This document shows positions 1 through 7,900 of a stretch of 64,000 bases of DNA, piece after piece. The notes below the pieces were generated by a model, which made no database searches, was not told the origin of the DNA, and was given only the letters and a program-made list of their open reading frames with translations. Within the stretch, counting starts at the first letter, position 1, and each line of letters begins with the position of its first letter. This DNA is from Actinomycetes bacterium (GTDB taxonomy: Bacteria > Actinomycetota > Acidimicrobiia > Acidimicrobiales > Ilumatobacteraceae): contig JANYKS010000049.1 in NCBI GenBank assembly GCA_025358125.1, positions 1 through 64,000 of the forward strand, read 5' to 3'. Both the position numbers and the translations under genes were made by a program.

Positions 1-248
1 CGAACGCGTGCCCGCTCCGGCAAGACGACCGAGGTGGATCACGACACGACCAGACATCAACTGCCCTCTGATGGACGTTGTCGCGCGCCACAACCTTCGG
101 GTTATGAGTTCCAAACTGTTGCGGAGTCCCTGGTAGAAGGCTTTTCACCTGGTCAGAACGCATTTCGTGTTGACCGCTGTTCCCCTCTGTGTACCGCTGT
201 TTACCGTTGTGTTGGTACATGGATGGTACATATTGCGCCGCCGACTGG
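1..248. other. Edge region without a recognisable gene
   Basis: I see no reading frame here that resembles a protein. The stretch is less GC-rich than most of the window and has short repeats, including two GGTACAT copies at 214-220 and 225-231 and related TGTACCG/TTTACCG words just before them. These could be protein-binding repeats of the island, but nothing proves it. Confidence 0.4.
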
Positions 249-578
249 TCAGGCTGCTGAGCCCTTGCCGAGGTGCACCGGCACGCGGCGAGCGTCGTCG
301 TCGAACACCGCAACGAGTTCGAGGCGTGCACCGAGCGCTTCTAGATACTGGCGCAGCGTCGAGACACGCACGTCCTCGGAATGCTCAAGCTTGGAGATCG
401 CCCCCTGGGTGACATCGAGACGTCCGGCCAACTCGACCTGGCTGATGGCTTCGCCGTGTCGAAGCTCGTAGAGACGGATCTCTTCGAGCGTCTCGACGCG
501 CAGCGCGTCGAGCCGTTCGGTAGCACCGGGCTTCGCGACGACGGCGTCGCGGAGTTCAGAAAATTTGGTTCGTGCCAT
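249..578 (-). CDS. higA: HigA-type antitoxin, XRE family
   Basis: This 109-residue protein has a helix-turn-helix of the XRE/Cro family in its central part (ISQVELAGRLDVTQGAISKL), preceded by a basic N-terminus and followed by a short C-terminal segment. It should neutralise the HigB-type toxin encoded just upstream and repress their shared promoter. The ATG overlaps the toxin stop codon by one base (TGATG), the toxin-first order typical of higBA. It is one of the few intact genes in this island, which fits selection to keep an antitoxin, or simple persistence after the toxin was lost. Family assignment is firm; the partner relationship is inferred from order and overlap. Confidence 0.85.
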   Translation of the reverse strand: MARTKFSELRDAVVAKPGATERLDALRVETLEEIRLYELRHGEAISQVELAGRLDVTQGAISKLEHSEDVRVSTLRQYLEALGARLELVAVFDDDARRVPVHLGKGSAA

Positions 579-934
579 CAGATCAATCCTTCCATTCCAA
601 GTCCGTGGAGATATTCGTCGTACAGGTCATCAGCGAGCGGGACCGCCCACTCGTACCACTCATTCCACGCACCCGTCTTGTCGCCACCAAGCAACAGGAT
701 GGCTTGTCGTCGCGGATCGAACGAGAACAGCGCCCGCAACGCACCACCCGTGGCGGCCCGCAGCTCCTTCATCGATTGGTGTCTCGACGAGTGGATCCGA
801 TCGACGATCGGCCGACCGAGATCGGGTCCACGTTCTGCAAGGACGTCCACTCGATCGGTGACGGCTTCTCGTTGGTCAGCGCTCAGCGTCGACTACCACT
901 CGTCGAACTGATCGGTCACCTCGACCTCCCACAC
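578..934 (-). pseudogene. higB: HigB-type (RelE-fold, DUF891) toxin with in-frame TAG
   Basis: Reading from a GTG at 934, the frame encodes VWEVEVTDQFDEW, then a TAG at 893-895, then continues as STLSADQREAVTDRV into a complete DUF891/HigB-like toxin. That family normally has an aromatic or other hydrophobic residue right after the conserved Trp, so a TAC or TAT tyrosine codon probably became TAG. The part after the stop still encodes the core (residues such as DRIHSSRHQSMKELR and FDPRRQAILLLGGDK). Restart at an internal GTG at 850 would give about 90 residues lacking the first strand. The stop is TAG, not TGA, so the nearby selenocysteine tRNA does not explain it. Most likely an inactive toxin. 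Confidence 0.75.
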
Positions 935-958
935 GTTCCTAGTATGACTCGTTCCTCA

Positions 959-1174
959 TCATGAGTCAAGACTCATACCGATGCGCCGGCGTCGGATGCT
1001 GAGGTCGCTGGCGGCATCGATGAGGCGACCCGGCTGGTCGCCGGGATCGACGACGATCGCACGATGTGTGTCGGCGGCGAAGATGATCCGGCAGTTCGTC
1101 TGGAGCGGTCCCACGACAACGCGGCGGTAGACGAGGCCCCGCTCGTCATCGACGACCTCGAGATCCGGTAGCAC
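959..1174 (-). pseudogene. N-terminal fragment of a metallo-beta-lactamase-fold hydrolase
   Basis: The translated segment contains VVVGPLQTNCRIIF and AIVVDPGDQPGRLIDAA, matching the first two strands of glyoxalase II-like MBL-fold hydrolases (typically VGPLxTNCY...VIDPGDE). It stops about 20 residues later, before the metal-binding HxHxDH motif would appear, and its end runs into the higBA operator. Only the first sixth of the domain remains, so it cannot be active. The longer open frame that extends upstream to 1309 has no recognisable content. It is probably a deletion remnant on the island. Confidence 0.6.
961..976. promoter_or_regulatory. Inverted repeat, likely HigA operator
   Basis: ATGAGTC-AA-GACTCAT is a perfect 7-base inverted repeat with a 2-base spacer, about 27 bases upstream of the toxin start. 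A related half site, ATGACTC, lies at 944-950. XRE antitoxins usually bind such palindromes over their own promoter. Binding itself is inferred. Confidence 0.55.
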
Positions 1175-1230
1175 GCTCACCGATCGACAGGGTTCCACCT
1201 GCGGTAATACGTGTCTTCTGCCGATGTCTT

Positions 1231-1882
1231 CTACCGATCGGCAGAGCGTGGGCGCGTGAAGGAGGACATCATGCAGGGTTTCGTGGCACGCAAGAAAGAC
1301 CGGTCGCACAACATGTCCGTCAGCATCGCGCTCGTCGAACCTACTGGCAAGGTGATCGTCGCTGCCAGGCGGCTGTGTATGAGGGCGCGACCCACCCGGT
1401 CGTTATCGGAATGGGGATCGTTTTGCTGTTCCGACAGGCGATGCCAGAGGCGGCGCAGTGTTCGGCGGTCGCTGGGGGATGTGGCGGCGAAGAGCGTCCG
1501 TCGCAGTACGTCGTTATGGGTGCGTCGCGCAGCTTGCAATGCGCGGTCGCCTTCTTCGGTGAGGACGGTGAACCATTTCCGCCGGTCAGTGGGGTCGACT
1601 TCGCGGCGGACCAAGCGGTCAGGCTCGAGACGGGTCACGAGATGAGTCGTACCGGCCGGGCTGAGCAGCACCCGATCGGCCAGGGCTGACATGCCGAGTC
1701 GCTGACCCGGCGCGTTGAACAGCGTGATCAGCACGTCGAACTCAGTGACCGCCAGACCGTGGGCGCAACGCAACTCGGCATCGAGGCTTTGCAGCACCGA
1801 GCGGTGCAGCATCAACAAACGCGCCCCACGACTCCCACTCCTCGGCGTCGAGGAACTCGTGCTCGGGTCTTGACTTCGCCAC
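1231..1882 (-). pseudogene. MarR-family regulator with a one-base frameshift
   Basis: Two frames together give a full MarR regulator. From a GTG at 1882 the first frame encodes FLDAEEWESW, a typical MarR N-terminus; the second frame continues with ARLLMLHRSVLQSLDAEL and the winged helix (MSALADRVLLSPAGTTHLV, then DRRKWFTVLTEEG). The switch falls in a run of four G on the coding strand (1824-1827); removing one G restores a continuous protein. The tail beyond about 1400 is longer than normal for MarR and unlike the family, suggesting a lost stop codon. It faces the gene at 1944 across a palindromic operator, so it probably regulated that gene and itself. A sequencing error in the G run is the alternative. 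Confidence 0.7.
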
Positions 1883-1892
1883 GCTGCCGCGT

Positions 1893-1916
1893 ATATTTCC
1901 TTTCGTAGGAAAATAT
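1893..1916. promoter_or_regulatory. Palindromic MarR-type operator between divergent genes
   Basis: ATATTTCCT (1893-1901) and AGGAAAATAT (1907-1916) form a near-perfect inverted repeat around a 5-base spacer. It lies between the MarR start (1882) and the divergent gene at 1944, where a MarR dimer would be expected to bind. AT-rich compared with its surroundings. Confidence 0.6.
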
Positions 1917-1943
1917 CAACCACGAGAACGGAAGAAGATCACC

Positions 1944-2228
1944 ATGGCATTTGCGATCGTCCACCACTTCCCCGACGGCACCAAAGAGAACTACGAGGCA
2001 TCGATCGCCGCGGTGCACCCGGCGAACGGGCTCCCTGACGGTCAGATCTTCCACGCGGCCGGCGCGTCGCCGGGCGGGTGGACCATCATGGCCGTGCACG
2101 AGTCCAAGCAGAGCTGGGAGAAGTTCCGCGACGACATCCTCATGCCTCGCATGCAAGCAGGCATCCAGGGTGGATTCCCGACCCCTCCACAGGAGACCGA
2201 GATCGACGTCTCCACACTCCTGCCGTAG
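1944..2228 (+). CDS. Small dimeric alpha/beta-barrel-like protein
   Basis: A 94-residue soluble protein without signal peptide or membrane segment. Its pattern (FAIVHHFPDGT at the start, then GQIFHAAGASPGGWTIMAVH, then a charged helix ending ILMPRM) resembles small ferredoxin-like dimeric alpha/beta-barrel proteins such as antibiotic-biosynthesis-monooxygenase relatives, but no catalytic residues can be named. An SD-like GGAAGA lies 11 bases before the ATG. It is divergent from the broken MarR gene across the operator at 1893-1916, so it was probably its target. It appears intact, unlike its neighbours. Function unknown. Confidence 0.7.
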   Translation: MAFAIVHHFPDGTKENYEASIAAVHPANGLPDGQIFHAAGASPGGWTIMAVHESKQSWEKFRDDILMPRMQAGIQGGFPTPPQETEIDVSTLLP

Positions 2229-2249
2229 CAACGACACGCCGGCCGGAAC

Positions 2250-2277
2250 GGAAGGAAGGAAGGAAGGAAGGAAGGAA
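2250..2277 (+). repeat. (GGAA)x7 tetranucleotide repeat in a ribosome-binding region
   Basis: Seven perfect tandem GGAA copies end 5 bases before the ATG at 2283. Each copy resembles part of a Shine-Dalgarno sequence. Copy-number slippage would change the distance from the motif to the start codon. Confidence 0.85.
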
Positions 2278-2282
2278 TCGAC

Positions 2283-2610
2283 ATGGTCGCCAACAACCCG
2301 GATCTCGGCGGTACTCGTTTCGACCGACTTGGAGCGGAGCCAGCGCTTCTATGAGACGAAAGTCGGACTCACCGTCTCACCGGAGACCATCAGGAACCAC
2401 CTGCTCTTCGAGTGCGGCGACGGCACAACGCTGCTGATCCATGGCCGGCCCGGTGCGAACAAGGCCGATCACACCCAGGTGCGCTTCTGGTCGACCGACA
2501 TCGAGACGTTCAAGACCATCGTCCACATCGTCACCTCACCAGGCATCGGCCGTTCCGCCTGGTTCAAGGACCCCGACGAGAACACCATCGCAGTCTTCCA
2601 ACCGGAGTAA
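2283..2610 (+). pseudogene. VOC (glyoxalase/bleomycin-resistance) family gene, frameshifted and internally deleted
   Basis: From the ATG at 2283 the first codons give MVANN; the next frame continues ISAVLVSTDLERSQRFYE, the usual first strand and helix of a VOC protein, then LLFECGDGTTLLIHGRP and GRSAWFKDPDENTIAVFQPE. Removing one base near 2298-2300 joins them. In addition, the segment between DIE and TFKT is about 15-20 residues shorter than in relatives, indicating an in-frame deletion in the second half. Both lesions argue for a dead gene rather than a single sequencing error. It follows the 1944 gene at close spacing and may once have been co-transcribed with it. Confidence 0.7.
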
Positions 2611-2786
2611 GGCGATCCCGACACGACGCGGCCACGAGCCTCGCCCATTCCTCGACGGTGCAAGTCGCGAGCCGACATCCGCTCCTGGTCCGGGGACGCG
2701 CCGGGCCGGGCCGCGCGCCAACGATTCCGTCGGGAGAGTGGACTCATCCAAGAGCACTCCGGTGACGCCTGCTCGACCGAGCGTTC

Positions 2787-3017
2787 CTACGTGTTGGCGG
2801 TGGCCCCGGACTCCGCTGCTTTGGCGAGGCGTTCGAGGGTCTTTTCCATGCCGGCCCGGTTGTGCGCGGCGCGGTCGACGACGCCGGTGACCCGTCGACT
2901 GAGCGTTTTGAGGACACGGTTGCGTCGGTCTGTCCAGGTCTCGGTGACCCGACATCCGGTCGGCGCCGGCTCGAAGGTGTAGCGCCACTCGGCGATGTCG
3001 AGGCCCATGGCCGTCAG
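2787..3017 (-). pseudogene. C-terminal fragment of an SRPBCC-family protein
   Basis: The minus-strand frame ending at 2787 encodes GLDIAEWRYTFEPAPTGCRV and then VTETWTDRRNRVLKT, followed by a helix with RAAHNRAGMEKTLERL. This is the last half of an SRPBCC (START-like, polyketide cyclase/dehydrase) protein: two strands and the long C-terminal helix. The first half is missing; upstream of about 3017 the sequence changes to the LuxR-type ATPase. The fragment begins without its own start codon. About 175 bases between this fragment and the VOC pseudogene hold nothing recognisable. Confidence 0.65.
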
Positions 3018-4120
3018 CGCCACGTATGACGTGGTCCGCCACTTGTGCGGGAGTAGCGCCCACACCGGCGAGCGCCTCCGCGGCATCGCGGTGCATGACC
3101 CGGCGGACCAGTGCAGGGACCGACAGATAGATCGCATCGTGCACCAACTGATGGCGGAACACGACGTCGTCACCGTCCGCGACCAGAAACCCGGCGCGAA
3201 ACGCCTCGTCGAGCTGGGAGATCACCTCGCGTGCCGGGCGACGCGCAACGGTGGCCACGTCGCGCACCGACACACTGTCGCCGACAACCGCAGTGATCCG
3301 CAGGAGAGCAAGCGTTGGCTCAGCCAAGTACCGCAGGCGGCGGACCACGAGCTCCCGGAGCGATGCCGGCAGGTCCGGCGCGGCGACCTCGATCGTGGCT
3401 CCCTCATGCCGAAGTCGACCCTCCTCCGACAGCGAGCGAAGCATCTCGACCACCCACAACGGATTGCCGCCCGCCTTGTCGAGCATCGCCGAGAGCTCCC
3501 GTCCGGGCGGCGCGCCAAGCTCGTCACGCGCCATCGTCTCGACATCGTTCGGTGTGAGCGCGTCAAGTCGGATAAAGCGAGCACCGGCCGCGAGAACATC
3601 GTCGAGGAGTTGGTCGAGCGACCGAACGCGGTGAAGGACGCAGCGAAGCAACGAGCAGCAATGAGAGATCAACCAACCCGCGCACCATCGACCGGACCGC
3701 GACCAGAGTCGAGTCATCCGCCCAGTGAAGGTCTTCGAGCACCACCACCATCGAGGCCTGCGCGCACGACGCGTCTACGAGATCGAGGATCTCCTCGACG
3801 ACGCGGTACCGAACATCGGATGTACCGCCCGGCGCCGATCCGGATCTATCCGGTTCGCCGGTGAGTAGATGTGCGATCGCCGCACGACATGGGTCCGGCG
3901 ATCGCCGTCGCAGGTCCAGCGCGTCGACCACGACGCCAAACGGACGTGTTCGCTCGAACGGATGCGCCTCGCCTCGGCAGACCGTCGCTCCGCCAGCGCG
4001 AGCGTCGTCGAGGAGGTGCTGTAGCAATCGGGTCTTCCCTGCGCCAGCTTCACCCTCGACCACCAGCGTCAATGTGTGTCCGCCAAGCACATCGCGGACG
4101 ACTCTGCTGACCGCGATCGC
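3018..4120 (-). pseudogene. LuxR/MalT-type AAA ATPase regulator, frameshifted and truncated
   Basis: The N-terminal frame encodes a P-loop (VEGEAGAGKTRLLQHLL) and a Walker B/sensor stretch (VVVLEDLHWADDSTL) followed by LVDLSLLLVASLRPSPR. The protein then continues in another frame as SLDQLLDDVLAAGARFIRL, GGNPLWVVEMLRSL and the winged region up to ADHVIRGA. The one-base shift lies near 3620-3640. Such proteins normally carry a TPR region and a C-terminal LuxR helix-turn-helix; both are gone, and the coding sequence switches at about 3018 to an SRPBCC tail. The normal N-terminal start is also not evident, as the sequence merges with integrase debris around 4120-4210. Confidence 0.65.
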
Positions 4121-4214
4121 GCCGGTCTGGTCCGCTCCCTCGTCGCTGCAGCGTCCGGGAAGTTGAGCCTGTAGGTGTCGCAACCCAATTCTGAGTCCCA
4201 CTGGGTGAGTGGCT

Positions 4215-4499
4215 TGGAGGTTCGACGAGATCGGAGATCAAGGCCGTCACCTGCTCCGGCCGCAGTGTGCGAACGGTAACACCGCCGATCTTCTCGTCGA
4301 CCTGAGGCAACTGCTCGCGGTACGTCGCGAATGTCGTGCCGCGCACGCGGTGGCGGGCGACTCGATCCAACCACCACGTCATCAACTTGCGCGATCGGTC
4401 GAAGTACGGCGCGGGCTGTCCCTTCGGCGCCCGCCCAGCGACGATGAACGAACCGGTCTCGGCGCTCAGAACCCGCTTCCCTCGTGGTGCTCTCGGCAT
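4215..4499 (-). pseudogene. Tyrosine recombinase (integrase), N-terminal remnant
   Basis: From an ATG at 4499 the protein begins MPRAPRGKRVLSAETG and later contains KLMTWWLDRVARHRVRGTTF and EKIGGVTVRTLRPEQVTAL, the SAM-like core-binding domain of phage/ICE-type tyrosine recombinases. It breaks off after ISDLVE, so the catalytic R...HxxR...Y domain is entirely missing; the middle of the N-terminal domain also seems shortened. It is oriented away from the tRNA-Sec 3' end about 165 bases upstream, as expected for an element integrated into that tRNA. Confidence 0.65.
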
Positions 4500-4529
4500 G
4501 CTCGACCTCCTGTCGGCGGCCAGCAAACG

Positions 4530-4567
4530 TAACTCTCAAGGGCCGTTTGAGAGTTATTTGAGGGTTA
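4530..4567. promoter_or_regulatory. Inverted plus direct repeats between integrase remnant and tRNA-Sec
   Basis: TAACTCTCAA (4530-4539) and TTGAGAGTTA (4547-4556) are perfect 10-base inverted arms, and TTTGAGAGTTA (4546-4556) is followed immediately by TTTGAGGGTTA (4557-4567). Three related half sites in 38 bases just upstream of an integrase gene suggest an operator or recombinase/excisionase binding sites. Confidence 0.5.
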
Positions 4568-4664
4568 CACGCGACGAACGTGCACGAACGACCACGAACC
4601 TGCCCGGAAGTAGGTCCTGCTCAGAGCACCTTTCGTGAACAGTAGCCAACCACGGAGAACGTGT

Positions 4665-4760
4665 TGGCGGAGGTGGACGGGAATCGAACCCGCCGGACGA
4701 GGATCGCTCGTCCCAGCCGCTTTGAAGGCGGTGGAGCCCACCAGGTACCCGGACACCTCC
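4665..4760 (-). tRNA. selC: tRNA-Sec (anticodon UCA)
   Basis: The minus strand from 4760 to 4665 folds as a long selenocysteine tRNA. GGAGGTG at the 5' end pairs with CACCTCC before an encoded GCCA end. The anticodon loop CTTCAAA holds TCA (complement at 4723-4725). A long variable arm is formed by GGACGAG/CTCGTCC, and the T arm contains GGTTCGATTCC. Total length 96 with CCA. Its presence implies selenoprotein synthesis, although no selA, selB, selD or obvious selenoprotein gene lies in this window. The 3' end borders the decayed integrase island, so it probably served as the attachment site. Confidence 0.93.
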
Positions 4761-4791
4761 GAGCCGCATGGTAGCCCCGCCAAGTGTGTGA

Positions 4792-4820
4792 TTGACAACG
4801 CACTGGGCGTGCGCCAAAAT
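4792..4820 (+). promoter_or_regulatory. Sigma-70-type promoter, probably for the 4943 gene
   Basis: TTGACA at 4792-4797 and CAAAAT at 4815-4820 are separated by 17 bases. The -35 element is perfect and the -10 element moderate. It points at the large secreted protein gene 120 bases downstream. Confidence 0.5.
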
Positions 4821-4838
4821 CACATGCGGTGATTTTGG
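4814..4838. promoter_or_regulatory. Ten-base inverted repeat overlapping the -10 element
   Basis: CCAAAATCAC and GTGATTTTGG form a perfect inverted repeat around ATGCG. It covers the proposed -10 box of the 4792 promoter, so it may be an operator for a dimeric repressor or an RNA hairpin at the mRNA 5' end. No T-run follows, so it does not look like a terminator. Confidence 0.5.
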
Positions 4839-4942
4839 GCCAAAGTCGGCGCGCCATCCGCGCGCGATTCGGCCCATTCGAGCACGAGCTAGTTGACTCC
4901 TACTCACGGTCGATGCGGCCGCGAATCGATCGGTGGTAACCA

Positions 4943-7900
4943 ATGTGGCGGGCAGTTCTCAAGGCGGGCTTGCTGTTGATGCTCGCTTCCGGCGCGGCCG
5001 CACTGATGCTCGATACCACTACGGCCTCGGCCCGACCGACGACAGTCCGCGCACTCTCTCCGAGTACCGCGCTCAGCGGCATCAGGTATACGCCGTTGAC
5101 ACCCGGTCGCATCCTCGACACCCGGCCCGGTGAGACGACCATCGACGGCGTTGCCCAGGGCGGCGGCGTCGTCGGACAGGGTGAGACACTGAACCTCGTA
5201 GTGACGGGTCGCGCCGGTGTGCCGGCAACCGGTGTGAGCGCAGTCGTGTTGAACGTGACCGCCGACGACCAGACCCATCAGTCGTTCCTGACGGTCTTTC
5301 CGGCCGGAGCACCACGGCCGCTCGCCTCGAACCTCAACCCCAACCCGGGCATCATCGAGCCGAATCTCGTGATCGCCAAGGTCGGTTCCGGCGGCGAGAT
5401 CTCGATCTACAACAACACGGGCAGCGTCAACCTCGTCGCCGACGTCGAAGGCTGGTTCCCCTTACCGCTCGGGCCGGCCTACGCGCCGTTGGCGCCGGCG
5501 CGCATCCTCGACACTCGCCCGGGAAATGTCACCGTCGACGGTGTCGCCGCCGGTGGCGGCAATCTGACGGCGGGCTCGACCATCGATCTCACGGTGACGG
5601 GCCGCGGCGGTGTCCCGTCGACCGGTGTCGGCGCCGTCGTCCTGAACGTGACCGCCGTCGATCAGACAGCTCGCTCGTTCGTTACCGTATTCCCCACCGG
5701 CTCGCCACGACCGAACTCTTCGGATCTCAACCCGAACCCCGGTGTCACCGCGCCGAACTTGGTCATTGCGATGGTCGGGGCTGGTGGCCAGGTGTCGATC
5801 TACAACAATGCCGGCGAAGTCAACCTCGTCGCAGACGTCCAGGGATGGTTCCCGAGCGGGCCGGCCTACACGTCGCTGACACCGGCTCGTCTGCTTGAGA
5901 CCCGCGCCGGCTTCACGACCATCGACGGTGTGTCCGCCGGCGGCGGCCCCGTCGGGCCGAACTCGATGATCAACGTCAAGGTCACCGATCGGGCCGGCGT
6001 CCCGGCGTCGGGTGTCGGCGCCGTCGCGCTCAACGTCACGGCCACCGACCAGACCAACGACACGTACCTCACCGTGTTCCCTGCCGGCAGCCCACGCCCG
6101 ATCGCATCGAACTTGAACCCGTTCCCCGGCCTCGTCGCATCGAACATGGTGATCGCGAAGGTGGGAGCAAACGGTGAGGTGTCGATCTACAACCGCAGCG
6201 GAACCGTGAACGTGATCGCCGATGTTCACGGCTGGTTCCCGTCCGACGTCGTCACCGGCGACGACGCGGCCATGGTGTTGGAGGATTCCGCCGCAACACC
6301 GATCGACGTCCTCGCCAACGACACCGACACCGACGGTGGCCCGAAGACGATCGCATCGGCATCGTCGCCCGCGCACGGATTCGTCGCGTTGACGGGTGGC
6401 TCGCCGGGTGCACGGACCGGATTGACGTACACACCGGACGCGAACTACTGCAACACGCCCCCCGGCACGACGCTCGACACGTTCACCTACACGCTCAACG
6501 GGGGAGCAACCGCCAACGTTTCCGTCACAGTCACATGTGTCAACGACGCGCCGACCTTCACCAAGGGCCCCGACCAGAACGTCGGAATGAACACCGGCCC
6601 GCACACCGTTCCCGGCTGGGCGGCGGCGGTCTCCGCCGGGCCCGCAGACGAGTCGGCCCAAGTCGTCGACTTCATCGTGTCGAACAACAGCAACGCCCTG
6701 TTCTCGACCCAACCAGCCATCAGCGCCGCTGGCGACCTGACCTTCGCGGCAGCACCCGGCGCCTCGGGCTCTGCCATCGTCACGGTGAAAGCCCACGACG
6801 ACGGCGGCGCCGAGAACGGCGGCGTGGACACCAGTGCACCACAGACGTTCGTCATCAAGGTCAACGGGCCACCGGTCGCCGCTCCCGTCATCACCTCCAC
6901 ACTCGAGGACACGCCCGCGACGATCACGCTCACGGGCACCGACAACGAAGGCGACAGCCTCACGTTCGCGATCGTGACTCCGCCGACCGCGGGCACGCTC
7001 GGCCCGATCGGCAGTCCCACCTGTGCGGGCGCGCCGAGCACGTGCACCGCCGCCGTGTCGTACACGCCGAACCTGAACTCCAATGGCACAGACACGTTCA
7101 CCTTCAAGGTCAACGACGGCAGCCTCGACTCCGGCAACGCCACCGTCACGGTCAACGTGACGCCCGTCAACGACGCGCCGGGCTTCACCGCGGGCGCCGA
7201 CTCGACGGTGCTCGAAGACGCCGGCCCGCAGACCGTGAACGGCTGGGCCAGCGCAATCTCGGCGGGACCGGCGAACGAGGCCGCTCAGACATTGACCTTC
7301 ACGGCCACGAACGACAACAACGCGCTGTTCTCCGCGCAGCCTGGCGTCAATGCCGTCACCGGCAACCTCACCTACACACCGGCATCGAACGCCAACGGCT
7401 CTGCAGTTGTCTCCGTCCACATCTCCGACAACGGTGGCACGGCCAATGGCGGGGTCGACACGAGCCCGACACAAATGTTCACGATCACGGTGACCGCGGT
7501 GAACGACCCGCCGGCGGTCCCCAATCCGACGTTCGCAGCGCAGGCCAACATGAAGGTCAGCATCGCCGCAGCGGGGCTGCTCGCCGGTGCGACCGATCCG
7601 GACAGCGGCGATGGCGGCTACACGTTCACGCCGGTCGTCGATGCCGCCAGTGTCACCGCGACGACACCGGCCGGGGGCACGATCAGCAACGTCAACGTCA
7701 ACACCGGCTCGTTCGACTTCGACCCGCCGCCCGGGGTCACGGGCGCCGTCACGTTCCAGTACCGGATCTGCGACAACGGCAACCCTCTGCCACGGCAGTG
7801 CAGTGCGCTGGCCACGGCAACCGTCAACGTCTCCGGACCGGTGATCTGGTTCGTCAACCCTGCCGTCGCAGGTCCCGGAGACGGCCGTCTGAGCAACCCG

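Larger units (their letters stand above)
1..4664. mobile_element. Decaying genomic island beside tRNA-Sec (right part only)
   Basis: Everything from the left edge up to the 3' end of the selenocysteine tRNA looks like an old integrated element. A tyrosine-recombinase remnant lies directly downstream of the tRNA 3' end, which is the usual layout when an element integrates into a tRNA gene. Almost all genes inside are broken: the toxin by a nonsense codon, MarR and VOC by one-base frameshifts, the ATPase, SRPBCC, integrase and metallohydrolase by deletions. Gene damage stops abruptly at the tRNA; the genes to the right are intact. The far end of the island and any second attachment site lie outside the window. 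Island status is inference from layout. Confidence 0.55.

Noticed and set aside
29-39. Possible attR copy of the tRNA-Sec 3' end near the left edge
   Set aside because: Only about eight bases (GAGGTGGA) match, expected by chance.
893-895. Selenocysteine read-through of the toxin stop codon, given the nearby tRNA-Sec
   Set aside because: The codon is TAG, whereas selenocysteine is inserted at TGA.
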